Shown here: in pieces, positions 51,450 to 58,991 of the stretch
Layout: each line of letters opens with the position of its first letter
Numbering within the stretch: position 1 is the stretch's first letter
From: an uncultured Prevotellaceae bacterium
GTDB lineage: Bacteria; Bacteroidota; Bacteroidia; Bacteroidales; Muribaculaceae
Direction: 5' to 3'
DNA: 63,221 nucleotides
NCBI GenBank assembly: GCA_900317325.1
Contig: ONGE01000018.1
Coordinates: 1 to 63,221, forward strand
Translations under genes and position numbers: made by a program
The notes under the pieces: model-generated
The model's input: only the letters and a program-made list of their open reading frames with translations
Told to the model about the DNA's origin: nothing
Database searches by the model: none

Positions 51450-53228
51450 CTATAGTTGCTTGGGGAAGCGGGCGTTGGTGGTGATGAAGTCCACGCCGGC
51501 GGCTTTTACCCGCTCAAAGTCCTCGACCTTGTCCACTGTCCAGACGTTGACCTTGAGTCCTGCGGCATGCATGCGGTCGACGGCCTCCTTGGTGACGATG
51601 GTGTGGATGACGTCAAGATCCATGTTGTACTTGATGCACCAGTCCACCCAATCCTCGATGGGACCATCTTCGTCACCGGCGAGCACTTGCACGGTGACGT
51701 CGGGGTAGTGACGATGGATGAAGTCCACGACTCCTGGCATGAACGAGATGATGACCACCTTGTCGGTGAGACCTTTCTGGTCAATGAGGTTGATCAGGGC
51801 AGGAATGCCGTCAAAGACGGGCTCGTTCTCGGCCTTGGTGTTGCTGTGGATGGACGTGCACACTTTCACCTCGACGACGGGCACGACGTTGTGCTCGATG
51901 CAGATGTCGAGGAATTCGCCCAAGGTGCAAGGATTGCCGGCATAGGTGATGCCGTGACGCTTGCTGGTCAGCCTGGTGTTGAGTACTTCCTGGGTCGTCA
52001 TTTTGGCGATTTTGGTCGCTGGTCCGCCCAAGCGCTTGTAACTGTCGTCGTGGCTGATGACAAAGGTGCCGTCGGCGGTGACGCGTATGTCACATTCCAG
52101 CGCCCAAGCTCCGGCTTCGGCTCCATTGATAAAGGCAGCCCTGGTATTTTCCACACCCCATTGCGAGCCGCGATGTCCGACGATGAGCTGAGCCTGCATG
52201 CTCAGCGTGCCCATGATGATGAGGGCAGCGGTGAAAATGCTCTTGAGCAGTGTCATGATGTTCACGTTTTTGTTTTTATTGTTCAACAGGTCTTGTATCT
52301 CATTCACTTCGGCCACAGCGTCCAGTCGCTGGGCTAAAGGCAGGAGTGAGCGCAGCAGTTGTTCGGCGGCGGCCCTGCGGTTGATGAGCCGCATGAGCGC
52401 CTTGGCGAGCCCGATGGACAGTTGCAGGTCTCGGTGGCCCATCTTGTCGCCCAGTTTCTTCTGGTATCGCAGCGCCTTGGTGTAATACTTGACGGCGTTG
52501 CGTCCGTTGCCCATCTCGAGCATGATGTCGCCTTGCTTGCCCAGTGTGTCCACCAGGTTGGACATCGCCGTGCGGGTGGCATTGGCATCGCCACTGTTCA
52601 ACTCGCTCATGTAGAGTTCGCTGGCGGTCTGGTAGTGAGCTAGGACGTTCATCTGCTTGGTCTTGGATTTGATGACCTCGGTCGAAGCCTCGACGGCCAT
52701 GAGCAACATCGCCGAGAAGCGGGCTTCGTTGCGCTTGGAAAGCCGTTCCAGCAGTTGCTGCGCCTTGGTCAGCTCCTTGGCCGCGCGGCTGTTGTCGCCC
52801 ATGTCGTGATGAGCCAGCGCCAGGTTGAAAATCAGAGAGGTGACGATAGCGTTGAAGTCCTCGGTCTTCTTGCCCTGATGGTTGGACAAGACGAGCAGGG
52901 TGTTCTCGGCGGCTCCCAGCGAGAGCGACGGGTTGCCGCTGTCGATGAGCAAAGCCATGCGAGCGAGCCACAACCAAGCTGCATATAGCTCGGGCAGCGC
53001 CTGCATGATGTCGTCGTCATAGATGAACTCCTCGATGACCTGTTCGGCCTCCAGGTCGCGATTGTCGGCAATGAGATATTCGATGTAGCACATCTTCATC
53101 TCGGTGACGATGTCGTTGTCCAGCCCTTTGGTCGAGGGCATGGTGCCGCTGGTCTCCATTTGCGCTCGGGCAATGGTCATGTCGTTCTTGAGACGCGGCA
53201 GGGCAATCGTGACGGGAAGTGAGTTCAT
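51450..53228 (-). CDS. TPR protein fused in frame to a glycerophosphodiester phosphodiesterase (GDPD)
   Basis: One uninterrupted 592-aa frame with two dissimilar halves. Residues 1-324 are helical tetratricopeptide-type repeats with no signal peptide. A short N/K-rich linker (LLNNKNKNVNI) is followed at residue 325 by MTLLKSIFTAALIIMGTLSM, a typical signal peptide, and then a complete GDPD domain (about 347-592: VGHRGSQWGVENT, ECDIRVTADG, HDD) that would hydrolyse glycerophosphodiesters outside the cytoplasm. An internal ATG at 52256 would produce the GDPD alone (268 aa). Either two neighbouring genes have lost the stop between them, or the protein is a type II membrane protein with cytosolic TPRs. 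Confidence 0.8.
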   Translation of the reverse strand: MNSLPVTIALPRLKNDMTIARAQMETSGTMPSTKGLDNDIVTEMKMCYIEYLIADNRDLEAEQVIEEFIYDDDIMQALPELYAAWLWLARMALLIDSGNPSLSLGAAENTLLVLSNHQGKKTEDFNAIVTSLIFNLALAHHDMGDNSRAAKELTKAQQLLERLSKRNEARFSAMLLMAVEASTEVIKSKTKQMNVLAHYQTASELYMSELNSGDANATRTAMSNLVDTLGKQGDIMLEMGNGRNAVKYYTKALRYQKKLGDKMGHRDLQLSIGLAKALMRLINRRAAAEQLLRSLLPLAQRLDAVAEVNEIQDLLNNKNKNVNIMTLLKSIFTAALIIMGTLSMQAQLIVGHRGSQWGVENTRAAFINGAEAGAWALECDIRVTADGTFVISHDDSYKRLGGPATKIAKMTTQEVLNTRLTSKRHGITYAGNPCTLGEFLDICIEHNVVPVVEVKVCTSIHSNTKAENEPVFDGIPALINLIDQKGLTDKVVIISFMPGVVDFIHRHYPDVTVQVLAGDEDGPIEDWVDWCIKYNMDLDVIHTIVTKEAVDRMHAAGLKVNVWTVDKVEDFERVKAAGVDFITTNARFPKQL

Positions 53229-53243
53229 CTTTTATCTGGTGGG

Positions 53244-53288
53244 GCGGATAAGACGGATATTACGGATAGAACGGATATTACGGATGGT
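53244..53288. repeat. 9-bp ACGGAnnnn tandem array, five units
   Basis: Units: GCGGATAAG, ACGGATATT, ACGGATAGA, ACGGATATT, ACGGATGGT. It occupies the 70-nt spacer between the SIS isomerase and TPR-GDPD genes. Confidence 0.88.
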
Positions 53289-53298
53289 GTGGAAAGCC

Positions 53299-53907
53299 TT
53301 AGTATTTAGTACCCTTGGCGATGCTGCCCAGATAGCCGCCGTGGTGGCGCAGGGCATAATCCTCCTTGGTGAATCCGGTGGCGCGCATGGTGTTGACCAC
53401 CAGCACGTCGCCGATAACAGTCATCACTGTGGTCGATGTGGTGGGAGTGAGTCCCAGCGGGCAAACCTCCTTGGTGTTGCCGGTCCAGAGGCAGATGTCG
53501 GCCAGATGGGCCAGTTCGCTGTCCTTGTTGCCCGTGATGACCACGATCTTGAGTTGTGGATACAGGTTGTGTGCCAGTGAGACCAAGGCGCAGATTTCGT
53601 TGGTTCGTCCCGAGTTGGACAGCAGCAAGAGCACGTCGTGGGGTTGTACAACACCCAAGTCGCCATGCTGTGCCTCGCTGGGGTGGAGGAAGATGGCGGG
53701 AATTCCCGTTGAAGAGAAAGTGGTGGCAATGTTGTCGGCGATTTGGCCGCACTTGCCCATGCCCGAGGTGACCAGCTTGCCCCCCTCGTGCTTGACTTGC
53801 TCAACGATTAGTTTTACAGCCTCCTCGTAGGCATCGGTAACAGGTATGTTCAGGACGGCCTTGCTCTCGGCCTCCAGTATTTCGCGCATTGATTGTTTCA
53901 CGTCCAT
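53299..53907 (-). CDS. KpsF/GutQ-type SIS-domain sugar phosphate isomerase (single domain)
   Basis: A 202-aa cytosolic protein consisting of a SIS domain (TSGMGKCGQIADNIATTFSSTGIPAIFLHP; SNSGRTNE; PTTSTTVM). These are the arabinose-5-phosphate isomerase motifs, the enzyme that makes the KDO precursor for LPS core. The tandem CBS domains of E. coli KdsD are absent, as in other Bacteroides members. Together with TPR-GDPD and ribH it may form a three-gene minus-strand operon. Confidence 0.87.
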   Translation of the reverse strand: MDVKQSMREILEAESKAVLNIPVTDAYEEAVKLIVEQVKHEGGKLVTSGMGKCGQIADNIATTFSSTGIPAIFLHPSEAQHGDLGVVQPHDVLLLLSNSGRTNEICALVSLAHNLYPQLKIVVITGNKDSELAHLADICLWTGNTKEVCPLGLTPTTSTTVMTVIGDVLVVNTMRATGFTKEDYALRHHGGYLGSIAKGTKY

Positions 53908-54022
53908 ATATAAAACGGTATAAGATGGTTTTCAACCTGCAAAGGTAGTAAATAGTTTTCAGTTTTTTGGCATTTGTTGTAGGTTTTGGAGGTCCAAGTG
54001 TGTCTAATGGCAAAAAGAGTAT

Positions 54023-54031
54023 TATTTTTGC
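54023..54031 (+). promoter_or_regulatory. -7 box of the DUF3667 gene
   Basis: TATTTTTGC, 21 nt before the ATG at 54053. Confidence 0.6.
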
Positions 54032-54052
54032 ACTTGTTAAAGACCGAAGGCG

Positions 54053-55024
54053 ATGAGTATGGGACCATTAAAAGAACGCTATGTGCGTTACAAGCGGTGG
54101 CAGCGTCACCCGATTAAATACAGCATGAGCAACGAGAAACATCGTTGCAAGAACTGCGGACACTCGTTCACTGGCAATTACTGCCCCTGCTGCTCTCAGA
54201 AGGCCGATTTGGGCCGTGTGGGCTGGCGCAGCGTTCATCGTGGCATCATGGACATTTGGGGTTTGGGCACGCGTTCGCTGCTCTACAGCCTGTGGCAGCT
54301 GATATGGCGCCCCGGTTATCTGATCAAGGATTACATCAGCGGCAAGCGTCAGGTGTGTTTCCCGCCCGTGAAAATGCTGTTTATCGTTGCAGTCTTTTTT
54401 TCATTCATTTTCTATTGGTTTTTCCCTCACGTCTTGCATGTCGAACTTGAACCCATAGACCAGGAGAGCATTAATGCTGTCCCTTACCTTGCGTGGCAAA
54501 GGAATTATTTCAGCTGGTCAACGTTGGTGTTCAGCATGGTGTATATCCTGCCCACATGGGTTTTGTTCCGATATGCGCCTCGTTATCCGCTTCACACGCT
54601 GCCCGAGGGATTTTTCATCCAGATACTGATGAATGTACTGTTTATAGTGATAGATATGGTCACTAAATTGTTGTTGTCACAGTATCAAGAGATTTACTTA
54701 TTGGTTAATTTGATTGCTCTTGTTGCCTATTACTATATTGCCTATCGTCAATTGTTCGGCTATGGGGTATGGGGAACCATTTGGCGGCAAGTGTTCATGT
54801 GGGTAAGCTTCGCGTTCTTGCTTGCAGGAGTGCTTCTGGTGAGTGGGGGTCTTATACTTTCAGAAGATCCTTCGGATGGCTCGTATACGGTTGGATATCA
54901 GTTGGGTTCTGCAGTATTCTTCTTTGCCTTATCATTTGTTGTCATGGTAGTGGGATTCTTGTTGAACCGATTGGTGACACGTAACCGGTTCAGGAAGAAA
55001 AAGGAAGAATTAATCAGGGAATGA
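54053..55024 (+). CDS. DUF3667 membrane protein
   Basis: A 323-aa protein. An N-terminal zinc-ribbon-like motif C-K-N-C-G-x6-Y-C-x2-C-S-Q (about 34-49) is followed by the DUF3667 core (RGIMDIWGLGTRSLLYSLWQ, then RPGYLIKDYISGKR) and about five membrane helices in the C-terminal half. The family is common in Bacteroidetes and uncharacterised. Either the ATG at 54053 or the one at 54059 could serve as start. Confidence 0.85.
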   Translation: MSMGPLKERYVRYKRWQRHPIKYSMSNEKHRCKNCGHSFTGNYCPCCSQKADLGRVGWRSVHRGIMDIWGLGTRSLLYSLWQLIWRPGYLIKDYISGKRQVCFPPVKMLFIVAVFFSFIFYWFFPHVLHVELEPIDQESINAVPYLAWQRNYFSWSTLVFSMVYILPTWVLFRYAPRYPLHTLPEGFFIQILMNVLFIVIDMVTKLLLSQYQEIYLLVNLIALVAYYYIAYRQLFGYGVWGTIWRQVFMWVSFAFLLAGVLLVSGGLILSEDPSDGSYTVGYQLGSAVFFFALSFVVMVVGFLLNRLVTRNRFRKKKEELIRE

Positions 55025-55033
55025 GAAAAAATA

Positions 55034-55064
55034 AGGCCGTGCCAAGAGGCGCGGCCTGTTTTTT
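55034..55064. terminator. Bidirectional terminator between convergent genes
   Basis: AGGCCGTGC (55034-55042) pairs with GCGCGGCCT (55049-55057) with one wobble, followed by GTTTTTT on the plus strand and preceded by an A-rich stretch that gives U on the minus strand. Confidence 0.85.
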
Positions 55065-55513
55065 CACTCGCTCATGTCATGACCCTCGAAGGCGATGATG
55101 GCGTCGCGCCACACCTGTGGAATGGGTGATGGCTGGTTGTTCTCGGGTGCGAGGTTGACCATGACGGTTGCGCAGGTGCATTTCACCTCCCGTGTCTCGC
55201 TGTTGACCAGGTGTTGCAGCAGCGTGAGGCTCTTGTTGCCCAGGCGGGCACATTGTGTGAGCACCTCGACCTGCTCGTTGAACAGTGTGGGGGACAGGAA
55301 ACTGCAGTTCACGTTGGCGATGATGACGGTGGGGCGTCGCCAGTCGATGTCGGTCTGCACTTTCAACCCTTTGAAGTATTGCGTCTTGCCTAAATCAAAG
55401 AACTGGAAATAGACGGAGTTGTTGACATGGCCGAGCGCGTCCACATCGTTGAAACGCAGCTGCATGGGCGTTGCGCACTTGAACGGGTATTGAGCTTCGA
55501 TAGCGTGGTTCAT
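55064..55513 (-). CDS. Acyl-CoA thioesterase, hot-dog fold (4HBT/YbgC-like)
   Basis: A 149-aa cytosolic protein with the 4HBT opening MQLRFNDVDALGHVNNSVYFQFFD, where the Asp before A-L-G-H-V-N-N is the catalytic acid. The remainder has the usual hot-dog strands. The acyl substrate cannot be predicted. It lies downstream of the DUF721 gene, separated by a heptamer repeat. Confidence 0.88.
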   Translation of the reverse strand: MNHAIEAQYPFKCATPMQLRFNDVDALGHVNNSVYFQFFDLGKTQYFKGLKVQTDIDWRRPTVIIANVNCSFLSPTLFNEQVEVLTQCARLGNKSLTLLQHLVNSETREVKCTCATVMVNLAPENNQPSPIPQVWRDAIIAFEGHDMSE

Positions 55514-55525
55514 TATTCTTTTTTA

Positions 55526-55575
55526 GGTTAAAGGTTAAAGGTTACAGGTTAAAGGGGGGCCGAGGCGGAGCCTCG
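55526..55575. repeat. GGTTAAA heptamer array and short hairpin
   Basis: Four tandem heptamers (GGTTAAA, GGTTAAA, GGTTACA, GGTTAAA; 55526-55553), then CGAGGC (55561-55566) pairing with GCCTCG (55570-55575). Confidence 0.8.
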
Positions 55576-55592
55576 ACACGGGGGACCTTTTG

Positions 55593-55883
55593 TTACTTGA
55601 AGATGATTTCACGGATGATGTCGCGACCGATGGCCTCGTTGATGCGCTGGATGATGGATGCGCGGTTGAGCATCAGTTCGTTGGCCAGCGATGCCGACGA
55701 GAGGTGGACCGTCATCACGCCGTCCTTGACATAGCGCCTGATGGTGTAGCGGTTGATGCCGTCGCCCACGATTTGGGGCCACAGTGCGCTGGCGCGGTGC
55801 TCGTCGAGGGCCACGTCGAGGTTCTCTTGCTTGAGCAGGTCGTTGATGATCTGCCCGATGTTCTTGGCCTCGGTGCGCTTCAT
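55593..55883 (-). CDS. DUF721 (DciA-like) protein
   Basis: A 96-aa protein with the DUF721 fold: an N-terminal helix IGQIINDLLKQENLD, then WPQIVGDGINRYT and a KH-like strand-helix pattern VMTVHLSSASLANELMLNRASIIQRIN. DciA proteins of other phyla help load the replicative helicase. The gene overlaps the end of recF by 4 bp, and recF-DUF721 adjacency is typical of this phylum. Confidence 0.85.
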   Translation of the reverse strand: MKRTEAKNIGQIINDLLKQENLDVALDEHRASALWPQIVGDGINRYTIRRYVKDGVMTVHLSSASLANELMLNRASIIQRINEAIGRDIIREIIFK

Positions 55884-56992
55884 GCGTTATCACCTCCTTT
55901 CAGTACACTGACCACCCCGTTCTCGACGTGCATCAGGCAGTGTCCTCCGCCGTGACGGGCGACGATTTCGTCGAGGTGGGTGCGGTTGGTATCGGTGATG
56001 AAAATCTGGCCGAATCGGTCGCTTGACACGACATCGACGATGCGCTCGACGCGACTGGCGTCAAGTTTGTCGAAGATGTCGTCGAGCAGCAGGATGGGCA
56101 CCGACGGATTATTGGCCTTGAGGAAGTCGAATTGAGCGAAACGCAGGGCGATGGTGTAGGTCTTGCATTGTCCTTGGCTGCCGGTTCGGCGCATCGGGTA
56201 GTCGTTGAGCATGAGCTCGATGTCGTCGCGGTGAACGCCGCGCGTGGTGTAGCCGATGATGAGGTCGCGCTCGCGTGTCGCCGCCAGGTGCTCGAGCATG
56301 GTGGCCTCGTTGAGGTGACTCTTGTAGTGCAGACTCACGGTCTCGCCCTCACCAGCGACGGCATTGTAGTAGTACATGAAGATGGGCAGGAACTGCTCGA
56401 CCCATTGCTTGCGTCGCTGGTGCAGCAAGGTGGCATGGCGTGCCATCTCCATCTCCACGGTCTCGTAGAGCAGCGGGTCGGTCATCTCCTTCTTGATCAT
56501 GGCGTTGCGTTGCTCAACGGCTTTGTTGTAGCGGATGAGCGCATCGAGATACTCGCTGTCGTTCTGGGAGATGATCAAGTCCATGAAACGGCGACGTTCC
56601 TCGCCGCTGCCTCGCACGAGGTCCCAATCCATGGGCGATACCATCACCACGGGCAAGAGGCCGATGTGCTGGCTCAAGCGCTGGTATTCCTTGCCGTCGC
56701 GTCGCACGACCTTGCGCTTGCCGCGCTGCAGTGCCACACTCACCTCGAGCGGAGTTTCGCAACGGGTGTAATTGCCTTGCAGCATCATGTAAGGCTCGCC
56801 GTGACGGATGACGGCGCTGTTATCGGATGAGGCGGCATAGGAGCGGCACATACTCAGGTAGTAGATGGCATCAAGCACGTTGGTCTTACCCTGGCCGTTG
56901 TTGCCGATCAGGCAATTGAGCTTGGGCGAGAATTCCAGACGCGCCTCGGCGATGTTCTTGTAGTTGAGTATGGTAGCAGTATTGAGTGTCAT
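55880..56992 (-). CDS. recF: DNA replication and repair protein RecF
   Basis: A 370-aa SMC-like ATPase that acts with RecO and RecR at single-strand gaps. The start at 56992 (MTLNTATILNYKNIAEARLE) is chosen because it fits the family and follows a promoter directly; the open frame upstream is not coding. Walker A is GNNGQGKT (30-37), the signature lies in GSQGQCKTYTIALRFAQ (a GSQGQ-x-K variant), and Walker B is PILLLDDIFDKLD. Confidence 0.95.
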   Translation of the reverse strand: MTLNTATILNYKNIAEARLEFSPKLNCLIGNNGQGKTNVLDAIYYLSMCRSYAASSDNSAVIRHGEPYMMLQGNYTRCETPLEVSVALQRGKRKVVRRDGKEYQRLSQHIGLLPVVMVSPMDWDLVRGSGEERRRFMDLIISQNDSEYLDALIRYNKAVEQRNAMIKKEMTDPLLYETVEMEMARHATLLHQRRKQWVEQFLPIFMYYYNAVAGEGETVSLHYKSHLNEATMLEHLAATRERDLIIGYTTRGVHRDDIELMLNDYPMRRTGSQGQCKTYTIALRFAQFDFLKANNPSVPILLLDDIFDKLDASRVERIVDVVSSDRFGQIFITDTNRTHLDEIVARHGGGHCLMHVENGVVSVLKGGDNA

Positions 56993-56997
56993 GATGA

Positions 56998-57005
56998 CAA
57001 AAGTA
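56998..57005 (-). promoter_or_regulatory. -7 box of recF, predicted leaderless
   Basis: On the minus strand TACTTTTG, then TCATC, then the ATG at 56992. The expected start of transcription coincides with the start codon. Confidence 0.65.
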
Positions 57006-57049
57006 CTGCTTTTTTCCCGATCTGTGCTGATGAAATGAGGATAAAATGC

Positions 57050-57057
57050 TATCTTTG
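57050..57057 (+). promoter_or_regulatory. -7 box of pgeF, predicted leaderless
   Basis: TATCTTTG, then TCATC, then the ATG at 57063. The same spacing and junction as recF on the opposite strand. Confidence 0.65.
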
Positions 57058-57062
57058 TCATC

Positions 57063-57851
57063 ATGGTTGAACTTTTGACTTTGGATTTCGTGAAGCCCGT
57101 TGAGGGCGTGGCCGCGTTCAGCACGACGCGTGGCGAGGTGGATAGGCGTAACGCCTATTCGGGTGTGAACCTGTGTGACTATGTGGGAGACGATGCCCTG
57201 CGTGTGCTGGATGCTCGTCTCATGCTGGCGATGCAATTGGGTATCGACCTCGACGACCTGGTGATGCCGCGGCAGACCCACTCGTGCCGTGTGGCAGTCG
57301 TCGATGAGGCGTTTCGAACGATGGATATCGACAAGCAGGAGGCAGCGCTCGAGGGAGTGGATGCCCTGGTGACGTCGCTCACGGGCGTGGTCATCGGGGT
57401 GAATACCGCCGATTGCGTGCCGATTGTCCTGGCCGATGAGCAGGCCGGTGTCATCGCTGTTGCCCATGCGGGCTGGCGGGGAACCGCGGGGCGTATCGCG
57501 GGCAAAGTGGTGGAGGCGATGTGCCGCCAAGGCGCGCGTGCCGACCGCATTCAGGCTGCGATGGGTCCCAGCATCTGCCAGGAATGCTTTGAGGTGGGAG
57601 ATGAGGTGGTCGAGGCATTCGGGCAGGCACATTTTGCCTTGGATGCCATTGTCAAGCGAAACCCGGCCACCGGCAAAGCCCATATTGACTTGCGCGCCGC
57701 CAACGAGGCTGTCCTGATTGGGGCAGGAGTGGCAGCGGGGCATATTTCCTTGTCGCAGCACTGCTCCCGCTGCGAGCAAGACCGATTCTTCTCGGCTCGC
57801 CGTCTGGGCATCAAAAGCGGCCGAACCTTCACCGGAATTTACAGGAAATAA
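57063..57851 (+). CDS. pgeF: PgeF/YfiH-type laccase-domain protein
   Basis: A 262-aa protein of the multicopper-polyphenol-oxidase-like family, shown in other bacteria to have purine nucleoside phosphorylase/adenosine deaminase activity or to edit peptidoglycan precursors. The zinc-site residues are H73 (QTHSC), C118 (NTADCVP) and H135 (AHAGWRGT). The length is normal for the family. Divergent from recF. Confidence 0.92.
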   Translation: MVELLTLDFVKPVEGVAAFSTTRGEVDRRNAYSGVNLCDYVGDDALRVLDARLMLAMQLGIDLDDLVMPRQTHSCRVAVVDEAFRTMDIDKQEAALEGVDALVTSLTGVVIGVNTADCVPIVLADEQAGVIAVAHAGWRGTAGRIAGKVVEAMCRQGARADRIQAAMGPSICQECFEVGDEVVEAFGQAHFALDAIVKRNPATGKAHIDLRAANEAVLIGAGVAAGHISLSQHCSRCEQDRFFSARRLGIKSGRTFTGIYRK

Positions 57852-57857
57852 TACAAA

Positions 57858-57890
57858 AACGGGACAAAAGAACAGTTCTTTTGTCCCGTT
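57858..57890. terminator. 15-bp perfect hairpin between convergent genes
   Basis: 57858-57872 pairs with 57876-57890 (loop CAG). The arms contain A and T runs; it serves pgeF and the minus-strand metallopeptidase. Confidence 0.8.
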
Positions 57891-57909
57891 GCTTGTGATG
57901 TTGAGTGGC

Positions 57910-58782
57910 TTACAGGGTCGCGTCGCTCTCCTGGAAGGTAGTGGCTTGACGCACGTCGCCGGTTTCGTAACCACGCTTGAACCACTTCATGCGCTGTGCA
58001 CTGGTGCCGTGGGTGAAACTCTCGGGCTGTGCATAGCCCTGAGCGCGCTTCTGCAGGTAGTCATCACCGATCTTCTGAGCGCAGTCGATGGCCTCCTGCA
58101 GGTCTCTGTCACTGATTGAGTTGAAGAGCCTGCTCTCGTAGTGAGCCCAAACGCCGGCATAGAAGTCGGCCATCAGCTCCAAGCGAACGCTGTACTTGTT
58201 GGCGTTGGACTGGTTGGTAGCCTGCATTTTGCGATGGGCCTTGTCCAGCGTACCCATCAGATACTCGATGTGGTGTCCCACCTCGTGTGCAATCACGTAG
58301 GCTTTAGCCAAACTGGAGTTGTCGCCTTTCACGCCGAGTTGCCTGTCCATCGTCTGGAAGAAAGCCAGATCGAGATAAACCTTCTGGTCACCCGAGCAGT
58401 AGAAGGGGCCCATGGCCGCTTGTCCCTGGCCGCATGCGGTCTGCGTGCTGCCGGTGTAGAGAACCAGCGTGGGAGCGGGATATTGACCGATGCCATACTC
58501 CTTGAAAATCTGTGACCAGATGTCCTCGGTGCTGGCTATTACCTGACTGGAGAACTTTGCGAGCTCTTCCTCCTCGGGTGTGAACTCGGTCTGTCCCTCA
58601 CCAGCCTGCATACCCATGCCGCCAGCCTGTTGCAGCACGTCACCGATGTTGCCACCCATCAACAGGGTGATCAAGCCAGCGATAATCAAACCGCCAATAC
58701 CGCCCAAACCAATCTTGGTACCGGTGCCCATACGGCGGCGATCTTCAACATTTTCGCTTTCGCGTCTTCCGTCTAATCTCAT
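57910..58782 (-). CDS. Neutral zinc metallopeptidase (YpfJ/KPN_02809 family)
   Basis: A 290-aa membrane-anchored protein with one N-terminal helix (about 25-43), a short linker and a peptidase-like domain. The zinc motif is HEVGHHIEYLMG (HExxH at 166-170). Other family features are CGQGQAAMGPFYCSGDQKVYLDLAFF (about 117-142) and the C-terminal YETGDVRQATTF. The domain would face the periplasm. Substrate unknown. Confidence 0.9.
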   Translation of the reverse strand: MRLDGRRESENVEDRRRMGTGTKIGLGGIGGLIIAGLITLLMGGNIGDVLQQAGGMGMQAGEGQTEFTPEEEELAKFSSQVIASTEDIWSQIFKEYGIGQYPAPTLVLYTGSTQTACGQGQAAMGPFYCSGDQKVYLDLAFFQTMDRQLGVKGDNSSLAKAYVIAHEVGHHIEYLMGTLDKAHRKMQATNQSNANKYSVRLELMADFYAGVWAHYESRLFNSISDRDLQEAIDCAQKIGDDYLQKRAQGYAQPESFTHGTSAQRMKWFKRGYETGDVRQATTFQESDATL

Positions 58783-58809
58783 AATGATAAGTATTTTTAG
58801 TTTTAGTTT

Positions 58810-58865
58810 CTAGTCCTTAGTCCTTAGTCCCTAGTCCTTAGTCCTTAGTCCTTAGTTCTTAGGAC
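58810..58865. repeat. TTAGTCC heptamer array, eight units
   Basis: Eight contiguous heptamers (six are exactly C/T-TAGTCC, then TTAGTTC and TTAGGAC). The array lies in the 5' leader of the metallopeptidase gene, between its -7 box at 58915 and the start codon at 58782. Confidence 0.9.
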
Positions 58866-58914
58866 TTGGTCTTTGGGTTTTAGTTACTATTCATTTGTGT
58901 AACCTTGAAAGAGT

Positions 58915-58923
58915 GCAAATATA
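58915..58923 (-). promoter_or_regulatory. -7 box of the zinc metallopeptidase
   Basis: On the minus strand TATATTTGC, 132 nt before the start codon. No clear -33 element. Confidence 0.6.
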
Positions 58924-58991
58924 GGAAATTTTTTAATATTTCATAAAAAAAACGGTTTTTTTTCTTCATTTCTGTTAAGTTGCCCATCCTG

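Noticed and set aside
52246-52290. Programmed ribosomal frameshift at the A-rich TPR-GDPD linker
   Set aside because: The linker is already in frame, and the A-rich stretches do not match a classical X-XXY-YYZ slippery site; a simple fusion explains the data.
58810-58865. Heptamer array considered as a CRISPR or iteron origin
   Set aside because: Units are contiguous with no spacers, and there is no initiator gene or AT-rich unwinding region of the expected type nearby; it lies in a gene leader.
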